This document shows, piece after piece, positions 27,910-36,146 of a DNA stretch of 64,000 nucleotides. Numbering within the stretch: the first letter of the stretch is position 1; every line of letters begins with the position of its first letter. The notes beneath the pieces were generated by a model. The model worked only from the letters and a program-made list of their open reading frames with translations, was not told where the DNA came from and did no database searches. This DNA is from Peribacillus folii (lineage in GTDB: Bacteria; Bacillota; Bacilli; Bacillales; DSM-1321). The stretch covers positions 248,001 through 312,000 of the forward strand of contig NZ_JASJOM010000003.1 in assembly GCF_030271255.1 (NCBI RefSeq). The letters run 5' to 3'. The position numbers were made by a program, and so were the translations under genes.

Positions 27910-29505
27910 ATGAATGATGCACTAATGAACATGAAAAATAAAATAACTGCATACTGGACGAGCCGGAGTAAAAAACAAAAAATGTTGATGATCGGTTCCG
28001 CCGCTTTAATTATCATCATCATTTCGGTCGCTTCCATCCTGACCACGCGCACGACGCTGGTGCCCTTATATTCCAATCTAACTCCTTCGGAAACCGGGAG
28101 CATCAAAGAGAATTTAGACAGCCAAGGAATTAAAAATGAAATTACGGAAAATGGTACGACGATAAAAGTACCTGAAGAAAGCGTGGACACGCTTAAAGTG
28201 GAACTGGCTGCTGAAGGGATCCCGGATTCGGGCAATATCGACTATTCATTTTTTAGTCAAAGTGCTGGAATTGGGATGACCGAAAATGAATTCAATGTCA
28301 TTAAATTGGACTCGATGCAGACGGAGCTGGCCGGTTTAATAAAGAAAATAGACGGTGTTCAGGATGCCAGCGTTATGATCACTCTTCCTGAGAAAGGCGT
28401 CTTTGTAAGTGATACAGCAGGAGAAGCATCGGCATCCATAGTGCTGAATACTAAACCGGGATATAAATTTGAAGAAAGCCAAATCAATTCGCTTTATCAT
28501 CTTGTTTCGAAAAGCGTCCCGAACCTGCCTACCGATAATATCGTCATCATGAACCAAGACTTTGAGTATTATGACCTAGAAAATAAAAATTCTACTTTCG
28601 CGTCTGCATTCGCTTCTCAAAATGAAATAAAAAAACAAATAGAACGCGATATTCAAAGGCAAGTTCAAAATATGCTTGGCACGATAATGGGTCGGGATAA
28701 GGTGGTTGTTTCCGTTACTACGGACATCGATTTCACTCAAGAAAACCGGGAAGAGAATTTAGTGGAACCGGTCGATAAAGAAAATATGGCCGGGATCGAG
28801 ATTTCCGCGCAAAGAATCAATGAATCATATAGCGGGGATGCATCGGCTGCTGGCGGAGTTCCGCAAAGTGAAGATTCCTCCGATTCTTTGGGTTCTTACA
28901 CAACAGGAGACAATGGATCCGGTGATTATGAAAAAGTGGATGAAAAGATAAATAGTGAAGTGAACCGGATCAAGAAGGAAATAGTCGGAAGTCCTTATAA
29001 AGTGAAAGACTTAGGCATACAGGTCATGGTCGAGCCTCCGAAGGCAAATGATCCTAATTCTTTGTCCCAGCAGAGTGTGGATGATATCACCCAGATCCTT
29101 GGGACGATAATCCGCACGACAATCGAGAAAAAGGCTGAAGGAGAAGAGCTGACGGACGAAGAGCTTGCGAATAAAATAGCGATTTCTGTTCAACCGTTCA
29201 ATGGGAAAATGAAACTGCCGAATGAGAAAGCAGATTCGTTCCTGCCAATTTGGGTGTACATCGTCGGAGGAGTGCTGATACTTGTCATTATCATTCTCTT
29301 AATCTTATTCTTCCGTTCCCGCAGGCAAGCCGAATTGGAAGAGGAATACGTGGTCGAAGAGGAAGAAGCCATTTTCGATGTTCCCGACTTGAACAAGGAA
29401 AAAGAAACGGAAGCTTCTTTAAAAAGAAAACAACTTGAAAAACTGGCAAAAGAAAAACCAGATGAATTTGCAAAATTATTAAGAAGCTGGATAGCGGAAG
29501 ATTAG
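27910..29505 (+). CDS. fliF: Flagellar MS-ring protein FliF
   Basis: Builds the MS ring in the cytoplasmic membrane, the base on which rotor, rod and export gate assemble. 531 residues. First transmembrane segment at about 25-45; periplasmic ring-building motifs with VPLYSNLTPSETGSIKENL and YSFFSQSAGIGMTENEF; a Ser/Gly-rich, low-complexity stretch (GDASAAGGVPQSEDSSDSLGSY) in the middle; second transmembrane segment at about 445-468; and the FliG-binding acidic tail ending AKLLRSWIAED. GGGGGAT precedes ATG 27910. Confidence 0.96.
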   Translation: MNDALMNMKNKITAYWTSRSKKQKMLMIGSAALIIIIISVASILTTRTTLVPLYSNLTPSETGSIKENLDSQGIKNEITENGTTIKVPEESVDTLKVELAAEGIPDSGNIDYSFFSQSAGIGMTENEFNVIKLDSMQTELAGLIKKIDGVQDASVMITLPEKGVFVSDTAGEASASIVLNTKPGYKFEESQINSLYHLVSKSVPNLPTDNIVIMNQDFEYYDLENKNSTFASAFASQNEIKKQIERDIQRQVQNMLGTIMGRDKVVVSVTTDIDFTQENREENLVEPVDKENMAGIEISAQRINESYSGDASAAGGVPQSEDSSDSLGSYTTGDNGSGDYEKVDEKINSEVNRIKKEIVGSPYKVKDLGIQVMVEPPKANDPNSLSQQSVDDITQILGTIIRTTIEKKAEGEELTDEELANKIAISVQPFNGKMKLPNEKADSFLPIWVYIVGGVLILVIIILLILFFRSRRQAELEEEYVVEEEEAIFDVPDLNKEKETEASLKRKQLEKLAKEKPDEFAKLLRSWIAED

Positions 29506-29517
29506 GAGGCTGGGCAA

Positions 29518-30537
29518 GTGACAGACAGAAAGAAAAAGGCCGGATTGACTGGCAAACAGAAAGCCGCCATCCTCCTTATTTCATTAGGCCCGGATGTTTC
29601 TGCATCGGTATATAAGCATTTATCTGAAGAGGAAATTGAGAGATTGACTCTTGAAATTTCGGGAGTGAGGAAGGTGGACTCCCATGATAAAGAGGAGATC
29701 CTTGAGGAATTCCATAACATTGCCTTGGCGCAGGATTATATTTCACAGGGCGGGATAGGCTATGCAAAGCAAGTGCTTGAGAAGGCTTTGGGATCCGATC
29801 AGGCAGCGGCCATCATTAATCGGTTGACATCTTCCTTACAGGTTCGGCCGTTCGATTTTGCAAGAAAGGCAGATCCAGGTCAAATCTTGAATTTCATTCA
29901 GAATGAACACCCGCAGACCATAGCATTGATCCTGTCTTACCTAGACCCGGCACAAGCTGGACAAATATTGTCAGAGCTTCCGCAGGAGGTACAGGCCGAT
30001 ATTGCCAGAAGGATTGCTCTCATGGATAGCACCTCTCCGGAAATCATCAATGAAGTGGAGCAAATACTTGAAAGGAAACTGTCTGCAACCGTGACTCAGG
30101 ATTATACGCAAACCGGTGGAGTGGAAGCTGTTGTAGATGTATTGAATGGGGTGGACCGTTCAACGGAACGAACGATTTTGGATGCTCTTGAAATCCAGGA
30201 TCCTGAGCTAGCTGAAGAAATCAAGAAACGGATGTTTGTTTTCGAAGATATCGTGACCCTTGATGGCAGAGCGATTCAACGGGTAGTCAGGGAATCCGAA
30301 AACGAGGATCTTAAACTTTCACTCAAAGTGGCAAGTGATGAAGTGAAGGAAATCGTTTTCCGAAACATGTCAAAACGGATGGTCGAAACGTTCCAGGAAG
30401 AAATGGAGTATATGGGACCTGTACGTTTGCGTGATGTTGAAGAAGCACAATCCAGAATCGTAGCCGTGATTCGGAGGCTGGAAGAGACTGGAGAGATCGT
30501 GATTGCCCGAGGTGGAGGGGATGATATCATTGTCTAG
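29518..30537 (+). CDS. fliG: Flagellar motor switch protein FliG
   Basis: Rotor C-ring protein that meets the stator and determines direction. 339 residues. N-terminal LTGKQKAAILLISLGPDVSASVYKHL binds FliF; middle EHPQTIALILSYLDPAQAGQILSELP carries the EHPQ-type motif; C-terminal torque helix with charged DLKLSLKVASDEVKEIVFRNMSKR. GTG start at 29518, preceded by AGGAGG in the fliF stop region. Its 3' end overlaps the start of fliH. Confidence 0.96.
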   Translation: MTDRKKKAGLTGKQKAAILLISLGPDVSASVYKHLSEEEIERLTLEISGVRKVDSHDKEEILEEFHNIALAQDYISQGGIGYAKQVLEKALGSDQAAAIINRLTSSLQVRPFDFARKADPGQILNFIQNEHPQTIALILSYLDPAQAGQILSELPQEVQADIARRIALMDSTSPEIINEVEQILERKLSATVTQDYTQTGGVEAVVDVLNGVDRSTERTILDALEIQDPELAEEIKKRMFVFEDIVTLDGRAIQRVVRESENEDLKLSLKVASDEVKEIVFRNMSKRMVETFQEEMEYMGPVRLRDVEEAQSRIVAVIRRLEETGEIVIARGGGDDIIV

Positions 30538-31300
30538 GGTCATAAAATCCAGGCAGGCACACCAAGATGAAAGCAAAAAGGTCACGATAAAGGTGCGTTC
30601 TTTTGACTTCCTTCAAGCGGAGAATGCAGATGAGGGACAAGGCCCTCACCGTTATCAATCTGATGAATTTCTGAATCATGCCAAACAGGAAGCTGAATTG
30701 CTGATACTGGATGCCAAACATAAAGCGCAAGCGATTGCTGCCGAAATTAAGAAGGAACGAGAGAACTGGGAAAACGAAGAAAAGCGCATCTATATCGAAC
30801 AAGCCCAAAAAGAAGGCTATCAGCAAGGAGTCGAAGATGGCATTCAAAAGGGCTATAACGAAATTGCAGGTGAAATCGCCAATGCGAAACACGTGGTGGA
30901 ATCCTCAAAAAAAGATTATCATCAGCATATCGAATCATCTGAAAGCGTAATTTTGGAACTGGCCATGAACGTGGCGGCGAAAATTATTGAAAGCGAGATC
31001 GAAAAAGATGATGCGTCTTATTTATCGATCGTCAAGAAGGCGATCAAAGAGGTGCGGGATTACCGTGAAGTGCAATTGCATATCCACCCTGTCCACTATC
31101 AATCAATTCTTTCGCATAAGGAAGAATTGGTAGCGATCTTTCCAAAGGATACGGAGCTGTATATATATCCCGACGACGAACTGGAAGCAAACAGCTGTAT
31201 TATCGAATCGGAAAAAGGAAGGATCGATGCGAGCGTCGATAGTCAGTTGGAGGTAATCAAAATGAAACTAACTGAACTGCTGGAAGGGGAACAAAGATGA
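30521..31300 (+). CDS. fliH: Flagellar assembly protein FliH
   Basis: Regulator of the export ATPase FliI. 259 residues from ATG 30521. The N-terminal half is a charged coiled coil (KKERENWENEEKRIYIEQAQKEGYQQGVEDGIQKGYNEI, including GxxxG-like spacing); C-terminal half VILELAMNVAAKIIESEI and LYIYPDDELEANSCIIESEKGRIDASVDSQLE fits FliH/YscL. Start is uncertain: ATG 30521 or TTG 30530; GAGGTGG and GGAGGGG just ahead could serve either. It overlaps fliG and ends inside the fliI start (ATGA). Confidence 0.92.
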   Translation: MISLSRVIKSRQAHQDESKKVTIKVRSFDFLQAENADEGQGPHRYQSDEFLNHAKQEAELLILDAKHKAQAIAAEIKKERENWENEEKRIYIEQAQKEGYQQGVEDGIQKGYNEIAGEIANAKHVVESSKKDYHQHIESSESVILELAMNVAAKIIESEIEKDDASYLSIVKKAIKEVRDYREVQLHIHPVHYQSILSHKEELVAIFPKDTELYIYPDDELEANSCIIESEKGRIDASVDSQLEVIKMKLTELLEGEQR

Positions 31301-32622
31301 AAGCTTTGGATCTATTGCCCTTGATCGAAGAAGTCAATCCATTCAAGCATTATGGACGAGTCAAACGGGTCGTAGGGTTGATGATAGAATCTCAAGGTCC
31401 TGAAAGCTCTGTAGGTGATGTTTGTTATATTTATACGGGCATGCAAAAAAAGAAAAATAGAATTTTGGCAGAAGTTGTCGGGTTTCGTGATGAGATGGTC
31501 ATATTGATGCCCTTTACGGCCGTTAGCGATATAGCGCCGGGGTGCATCGTGGAAGGAAGCGGGCGAACCCTAGAGGTTAAGGTTGGCAGCGGCTTGATTG
31601 GCAAGGTGGTCGATCCATTGGGACAGCCAATCGATGACTCACTGCTCCCAAAAGGTCTCGCTACTGTTGCGGTTGACCAAGATCCGCCCAATCCGATGAA
31701 ACGGCCTCCGATATATGAGCAGATTGATGTAGGAGTCCGAGTGATTGATAGTTTATTGACCGTTGGAAAAGGGCAGCGTGTGGGCATCTTTGCGGGGAGC
31801 GGTGTCGGGAAGAGTACATTGCTTGGCATGGTGGCAAGGAACACGACCGCCGATTTAAACGTCATTGGCCTTGTGGGAGAACGTGGCCGTGAAGTCCGTG
31901 AATTCATTGAAAAGGATCTCGGACCAGAGGGGTTGGCCCGGTCGATCGTAGTTGTGGCGACGTCCGATCAGCCGGCTTTGATGAGGATTAAAGGGGCATT
32001 GACGGCAACGGCAATAGCTGAATATTTCCGTGATAAAGGCTTGAACGTGATGCTGATGATGGATTCTGTTACAAGGGTTGCGATGGCCCAGCGCGAAATC
32101 GGGCTTGCCATTGGCGAACCGCCGACGACAAAGGGATATACACCATCGGTTTTTGCCATCCTGCCTAGGTTATTGGAAAGGACCGGGACGAATCAATTAG
32201 GAACGATTACAGCTTTTTATACGGTTCTTGTCGATGGTGATGACATGAATGAACCGATAGCCGATGCAGTGAGGGGGATCTTGGATGGTCACTTCATACT
32301 TGATCGCGATTTGGCCAATAAAGGACAGTTCCCTGCGATTAACATCCTGAAAAGCATCAGTCGGGTCATGAATAATATTGCTGATGATAGGCATAAGAAA
32401 TCCGCAGAAAAATTACGGGCGAACCTATCAACTTATATAGAGTCGGAAGATTTGATCAATATAGGTGCTTATAAAAAGGGATCATCCAAGCAAATTGATG
32501 ACTCGGTGACGCGCTATCCGGAAATCATATCTTTCTTAAAGCAGGGGACTCATGAAAAGGCGTCCAAGGATGATAGTATAATGGCGCTTGTCGAATTGAT
32601 GGAGAAAGGTGATCAATCATGA
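31297..32622 (+). CDS. fliI: Flagellum-specific export ATPase FliI
   Basis: Hexameric ATPase of the flagellar type III export apparatus, related to F1 beta. 441 residues. Walker A GIFAGSGVGKSTLLG at about residue 163; Walker B VMLMMDSVTRVAMAQREIG; DGDDMNEPIADAVRGILDGHFILDRDLA; C-terminal helical domain. Start ATG 31297 overlaps the fliH stop by four bases, and its own TGA overlaps fliJ likewise. Confidence 0.97.
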   Translation: MKALDLLPLIEEVNPFKHYGRVKRVVGLMIESQGPESSVGDVCYIYTGMQKKKNRILAEVVGFRDEMVILMPFTAVSDIAPGCIVEGSGRTLEVKVGSGLIGKVVDPLGQPIDDSLLPKGLATVAVDQDPPNPMKRPPIYEQIDVGVRVIDSLLTVGKGQRVGIFAGSGVGKSTLLGMVARNTTADLNVIGLVGERGREVREFIEKDLGPEGLARSIVVVATSDQPALMRIKGALTATAIAEYFRDKGLNVMLMMDSVTRVAMAQREIGLAIGEPPTTKGYTPSVFAILPRLLERTGTNQLGTITAFYTVLVDGDDMNEPIADAVRGILDGHFILDRDLANKGQFPAINILKSISRVMNNIADDRHKKSAEKLRANLSTYIESEDLINIGAYKKGSSKQIDDSVTRYPEIISFLKQGTHEKASKDDSIMALVELMEKGDQS

Positions 32623-33062
32623 TTTATCAATATAAATTCGAAAAGATCCTGACCATTAAAGAAAAAGAAAAAAACGATGCACTGGCAAAATATAATGCTG
32701 CCTTAAAACGATTTGAAGAAGTCGCTGAAAAATTATATCGGCTCTTGAAGAAAAAAGAAGAGTTACTTGAGTTCCAGCAGGAAAAGCTCCGAAGTGGTTT
32801 ATCGATTCAGGAGATCCGTCATCATCAACTGTTCATGGATAATCTGGAGGTGCTGGTGAGCCATTGCCAGCAGGAAGTCATTGAATCGCGTTATAAGATG
32901 AATGTTCAACGAGATGCTTTAATGGAAAGAAATATTGAGGTGAAAAAGTACGAAAAAATGAAAGAAAATGATTTTCTTAAATTCCTGGATGTTATAAAGG
33001 AAGCTGAGAATAAACAAATGGATGAAATATCGATCCGCCAATTCTTAAGCAAGGGGCGTTAG
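32619..33062 (+). CDS. fliJ: Flagellar export protein FliJ
   Basis: Coiled-coil chaperone-like stalk of the export ATPase, similar to F1 gamma. 147 residues, almost wholly helical (YQYKFEKILTIKEKEKNDALAKYNAALKRFEEVAEKLYRLLKKKEELLEF). ATGA overlap with fliI. Identification rests on length, coiled coil, N-terminal YKFEKIL motif and position between fliI and ylxF. Confidence 0.93.
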   Translation: MIYQYKFEKILTIKEKEKNDALAKYNAALKRFEEVAEKLYRLLKKKEELLEFQQEKLRSGLSIQEIRHHQLFMDNLEVLVSHCQQEVIESRYKMNVQRDALMERNIEVKKYEKMKENDFLKFLDVIKEAENKQMDEISIRQFLSKGR

Positions 33063-33070
33063 GTGATAGA

Positions 33071-33700
33071 ATGCGTAAAAAAACCGAATCTAATGGAATG
33101 GAAGAATTGGAAGAAAGCAAGATAAGCAAGTTTCAATGGTTTCTCGTCATTTTCATTCCTTTAATCTTTGCTTTAACCGTAGCATTGATCGTTTTAACAG
33201 TTGCAGGAGTCAATGTGGCAGAGAAGGCCAAGGAAATGTCTGCAAAAATTCCCTTCATTGAGTCGGGTGTTAAGAATGAGCAACAAAAGGATGCAGCTCG
33301 GAGTGATGAGAAAGATTCGATTAAACTGGAAAAGTTGGAAATGGAAATCGAAAACAAGCAAAAAGAGATAGATAAGCTTGAAGGCATCATCGATACACGT
33401 GATAAGTCCATTGAAAAGGCGGAAGCTGAAAAGCAACAGCTTCAAATCGAAATGAATCAACTCAAGGTTAGCCAGAGCGGAAATGCCAAAGCTTTTAAAG
33501 ATATCATTCGCACATACGAAACGATGGCTCCAAAGAAATCAGCACCGATCATTATAGAAATGAATGATCAAGACGCTTTGAAAATTCTCTCAAGCATGAA
33601 GGCTTCCACATTGGCGAAGGTATTGGAGAACATGTCAACCGCAGATGCAGCGAGGTTAACGAAGAAGCTGTCGGAACAAAGCACGCAAGAGGAAGGATAA
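33071..33700 (+). CDS. ylxF: YlxF/MotE-type membrane protein with MgtE-N domain
   Basis: 209 residues. One transmembrane helix at about 21-46 (KFQWFLVIFIPLIFALTVALIVLTVAGV), a long coiled coil (about 75-140) and a C-terminal MgtE N-terminal-like domain (ALKILSSMKASTLAKVLENMSTADAARLTKKLSE). Similar proteins (MotE) stabilise MotB/MotC partners in other bacteria; in Bacillus the role is unclear but position between fliJ and fliK is fixed. Starts ATG 33071, nine bases after fliJ, with a TTAGGTGA site. Confidence 0.88.
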   Translation: MRKKTESNGMEELEESKISKFQWFLVIFIPLIFALTVALIVLTVAGVNVAEKAKEMSAKIPFIESGVKNEQQKDAARSDEKDSIKLEKLEMEIENKQKEIDKLEGIIDTRDKSIEKAEAEKQQLQIEMNQLKVSQSGNAKAFKDIIRTYETMAPKKSAPIIIEMNDQDALKILSSMKASTLAKVLENMSTADAARLTKKLSEQSTQEEG

Positions 33701-33715
33701 GGGAGGTGATGATAG

Positions 33716-35029
33716 ATGAATTCGGCCATTAATTCTTTTCTCCCGCCTATATCGGCAGGTCAACGGGTATTGCCTAAGCAAAACCAACCCATCAATTCCG
33801 GTTTTGGTTCGGTCCTTCAATCGGCTGCTGCAGTAGAAGCAACACCGGCATCTGAAAACCTTGACGTTCCAGAGGAAGAGTTGACTGCCTTAGGGGAATT
33901 GCTTGATTTTTTGAAACGAGGCACATTGATGGGTGAAGGGGAAGTTGCTGTAGTTGAAGGTGTTACAGCCAACACCGAGGAAGATAAAAACAGCCAACTT
34001 TTGCAGGTCCTAAAAAAAATAATTGGAAATGATGAAGATGGTCTTCCAGAATTCCTTTCCAGCATAGAAGAACTGGACTTAGAACAAGAACAAGATGATC
34101 AGGACTTGAAATCGCTAAGCGTTATTTCGGGCAATCTCATGGAACTGTATACTCTTCTGAAAAAAGTTTCAATGTTGAGTAGCGATGAATGGCAGAAGCT
34201 GCCGATGCCTGGCGGAGCGAATTTGTTGAAACTGGTAAAAATTCAGGAACTGCTATCAGAGAATAAAGAAATGTCACAAGATGAAGCGATCATCCACAAA
34301 CAAATGAAGAACCTGCTTGAAGGAATGACGGGAAAGCTGGAAAAATGGCTGTTCAATCAACAAAAAGCAAATCCGGAACCTAATCACACCAACATGCTGG
34401 GGACAGTACGAAATAACCAAAGCGAAATCCTGAAAAGCGCTTTTGTGCCATTATCGACAGCTGAGAAGGTAAGCAAGGAAGCCAAAAGTGGCGGCGGGCT
34501 GGCTCTGAAAACCGTGGATGGCGGCATCTTCCAAGGTACAGGTCTACCTTTGGCCATGACGAAGCTGGAACAATTCGTCCTGACTGCTTCCAAAGGGGAG
34601 CAAACTGTCAGCCAGGAAGAATTCGTTAAGCAATTCGAAAACATTTTGGGCAAGGCCCATTTCAATTCACAAAATGGTGTAAATAAACTGTTGATCAGGC
34701 TCAATCCAGAACATCTTGGAAACTTGAGAATCGAATTGATCCAAAAGGACGGGCTGTTGTCCGCTAGAATATTGGCAACCACCTCACAAGCAAGGGAGAT
34801 GCTGGAGAAGCAAATTCATGGATTGAAGCAAGCCTTTATCGGGCAAAACATCCAAATTGACAAGATTGATATATCGCAAGCCTTCACCGCTTTCACCTCC
34901 GAGAAATTCTTACAGAAGGATGCGGATGAAAGGCACGAGCAACAACAGCGTAAGGAAGAAAGCAGTGACGAGGGAGAAAGCGAATTTACAGGCACCCTTG
35001 CTGAGGCTCTGCTAAACATGGAAGTGTAG
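33716..35029 (+). CDS. fliK: Flagellar hook-length control protein FliK
   Basis: Secreted molecular ruler that measures hook length and triggers the FlhB specificity switch. 437 residues. N-terminal half is variable, Q/E/L-rich; C-terminal Flg_hook domain VNKLLIRLNPEHLGNLRIELIQKDGLLSARILATTSQAREMLEKQIHGLKQAFIGQNIQIDKIDIS at about 320-390; then a polar tail (DERHEQQQRKEESSDEGES). GGGAGGTGA precedes ATG 33716. A second FliK-like protein, YlqG, is encoded at 12116. Confidence 0.93.
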   Translation: MNSAINSFLPPISAGQRVLPKQNQPINSGFGSVLQSAAAVEATPASENLDVPEEELTALGELLDFLKRGTLMGEGEVAVVEGVTANTEEDKNSQLLQVLKKIIGNDEDGLPEFLSSIEELDLEQEQDDQDLKSLSVISGNLMELYTLLKKVSMLSSDEWQKLPMPGGANLLKLVKIQELLSENKEMSQDEAIIHKQMKNLLEGMTGKLEKWLFNQQKANPEPNHTNMLGTVRNNQSEILKSAFVPLSTAEKVSKEAKSGGGLALKTVDGGIFQGTGLPLAMTKLEQFVLTASKGEQTVSQEEFVKQFENILGKAHFNSQNGVNKLLIRLNPEHLGNLRIELIQKDGLLSARILATTSQAREMLEKQIHGLKQAFIGQNIQIDKIDISQAFTAFTSEKFLQKDADERHEQQQRKEESSDEGESEFTGTLAEALLNMEV

Positions 35030-35037
35030 GTGAAAAT

Positions 35038-35673
35038 ATGACGACCATTGATACATCGCTTTTATTATCGAATAATCAACAGGACAAAAGAAACACGGGC
35101 GATGCATTAGGAAAAGATGATTTTCTTAAATTGCTGCTCACCCAGCTGCAAAACCAAGATCCTTCAAGTCCGATGGACAATACTGAATTCATTGCTCAAA
35201 TGGCGACCTTTTCCTCACTCGAGCAGATGATGAACCTGGGAACCAAAATGGATGAAATTATCGGGATCAACCAGCAAAACAGTTTAATGAATTATAACGC
35301 TTTTGTCGGAAAAGAAGTCACATGGCACAAATTGGACGAAGGCGATGATAACCTTGCGATAGAGGAAGGAAAAGGCATCGTGAAATCGATTCAATATAAG
35401 GGGGAGAATGTGTATTTCCTTTTAGAAGATGGCACGAAGCTTACACCGGCCAATATTTCCGCAATGGAACAAACAAGCACCACTACCAATAGCCTGACTG
35501 CGGCAAGTGAGTTAATCGGCAAACGTGTAGGCTGGAAGGATGAAAAAAATGGGGATTCGTCAGCAATCGTTGTCTCCGTGTCCATGAATGATGGCAAATT
35601 GCAAATTGAAGTGGATGACGAAAGCAAAACCAAGCTGACCTATAATCAGCTGACTGAAATCGCAAAACCATAA
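35038..35673 (+). CDS. flgD: Flagellar hook assembly/capping protein FlgD with duplicated C-terminal module
   Basis: Hook scaffold. 211 residues, longer than the ~140 I recall for B. subtilis. The N-terminal signature GKDDFLKLLLTQLQNQDPSSPMDNTEFIAQMATFSSLEQM (about 25-64) is certain. Then two similar modules follow: about 82-143 (FVGKEVTW ... GIVKSIQYKGENVYFLLEDGTKLTPANI) and about 152-208 (LIGKRVGW ... AIVVSVSMNDGKLQIEVDDESKTKLTYNQL), apparently an internal duplication. AGGTGAAA precedes ATG 35038. Confidence 0.93.
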   Translation: MTTIDTSLLLSNNQQDKRNTGDALGKDDFLKLLLTQLQNQDPSSPMDNTEFIAQMATFSSLEQMMNLGTKMDEIIGINQQNSLMNYNAFVGKEVTWHKLDEGDDNLAIEEGKGIVKSIQYKGENVYFLLEDGTKLTPANISAMEQTSTTTNSLTAASELIGKRVGWKDEKNGDSSAIVVSVSMNDGKLQIEVDDESKTKLTYNQLTEIAKP

Positions 35674-35684
35674 GGAGCGGGAAA

Positions 35685-36068
35685 ATGAATAAACTTGGTC
35701 TTCAATCAAATCCCGCCCAAATATTGGCCCAGTCAAAGGTATCTTTGCGCCAAAAGCAGATCATCCAACAAGGGTTTCAACACCATTTTCAAGCCGCCGT
35801 TTCCCCTATTGAAAGATTGACGATCAGTAAGCATGCGCAAATGAGGATGGACGAAAGGAATATTCAAATAGCACCGCAAACGTGGGGGGAAATAGAAGCT
35901 AAAGCATATGAGGCCAAAAAGATGGGCGTGACCGAATCTCTCGTCATTACGGATAATGCTGCGCTCATAATAAGTACAAAAAATAATAAAGTAATTACGG
36001 TGATGGGCAGGAATGAGGCATCATCGCAAATTTTCACGAACATCAATGGAACCATCATTTTAGATTGA
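35685..36068 (+). CDS. Flagellar operon protein, TIGR02530 type (function unknown)
   Basis: 127 residues matching the pattern of the flagellar operon protein family (TIGR02530) that sits between flgD and flgE in many Firmicutes: SKHAQMRMDERNI in the middle and NAALIISTKNNKVITVMGRNEASSQIFTNINGTIILD at the end. No membrane segment. To my knowledge B. subtilis 168 has no gene at this point in its fla/che operon. Role not established; the position suggests a hook-assembly or regulatory function. AAGGAGCGGG precedes ATG 35685. Confidence 0.82.
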   Translation: MNKLGLQSNPAQILAQSKVSLRQKQIIQQGFQHHFQAAVSPIERLTISKHAQMRMDERNIQIAPQTWGEIEAKAYEAKKMGVTESLVITDNAALIISTKNNKVITVMGRNEASSQIFTNINGTIILD

Positions 36069-36146
36069 TAGATAGGCTGGACCCAATAAGGAAGCCTGGA
36101 CTGTGGAATGACGGAAGCGGTCGCAAAAAGAAAGGGGAGCTTTTAT

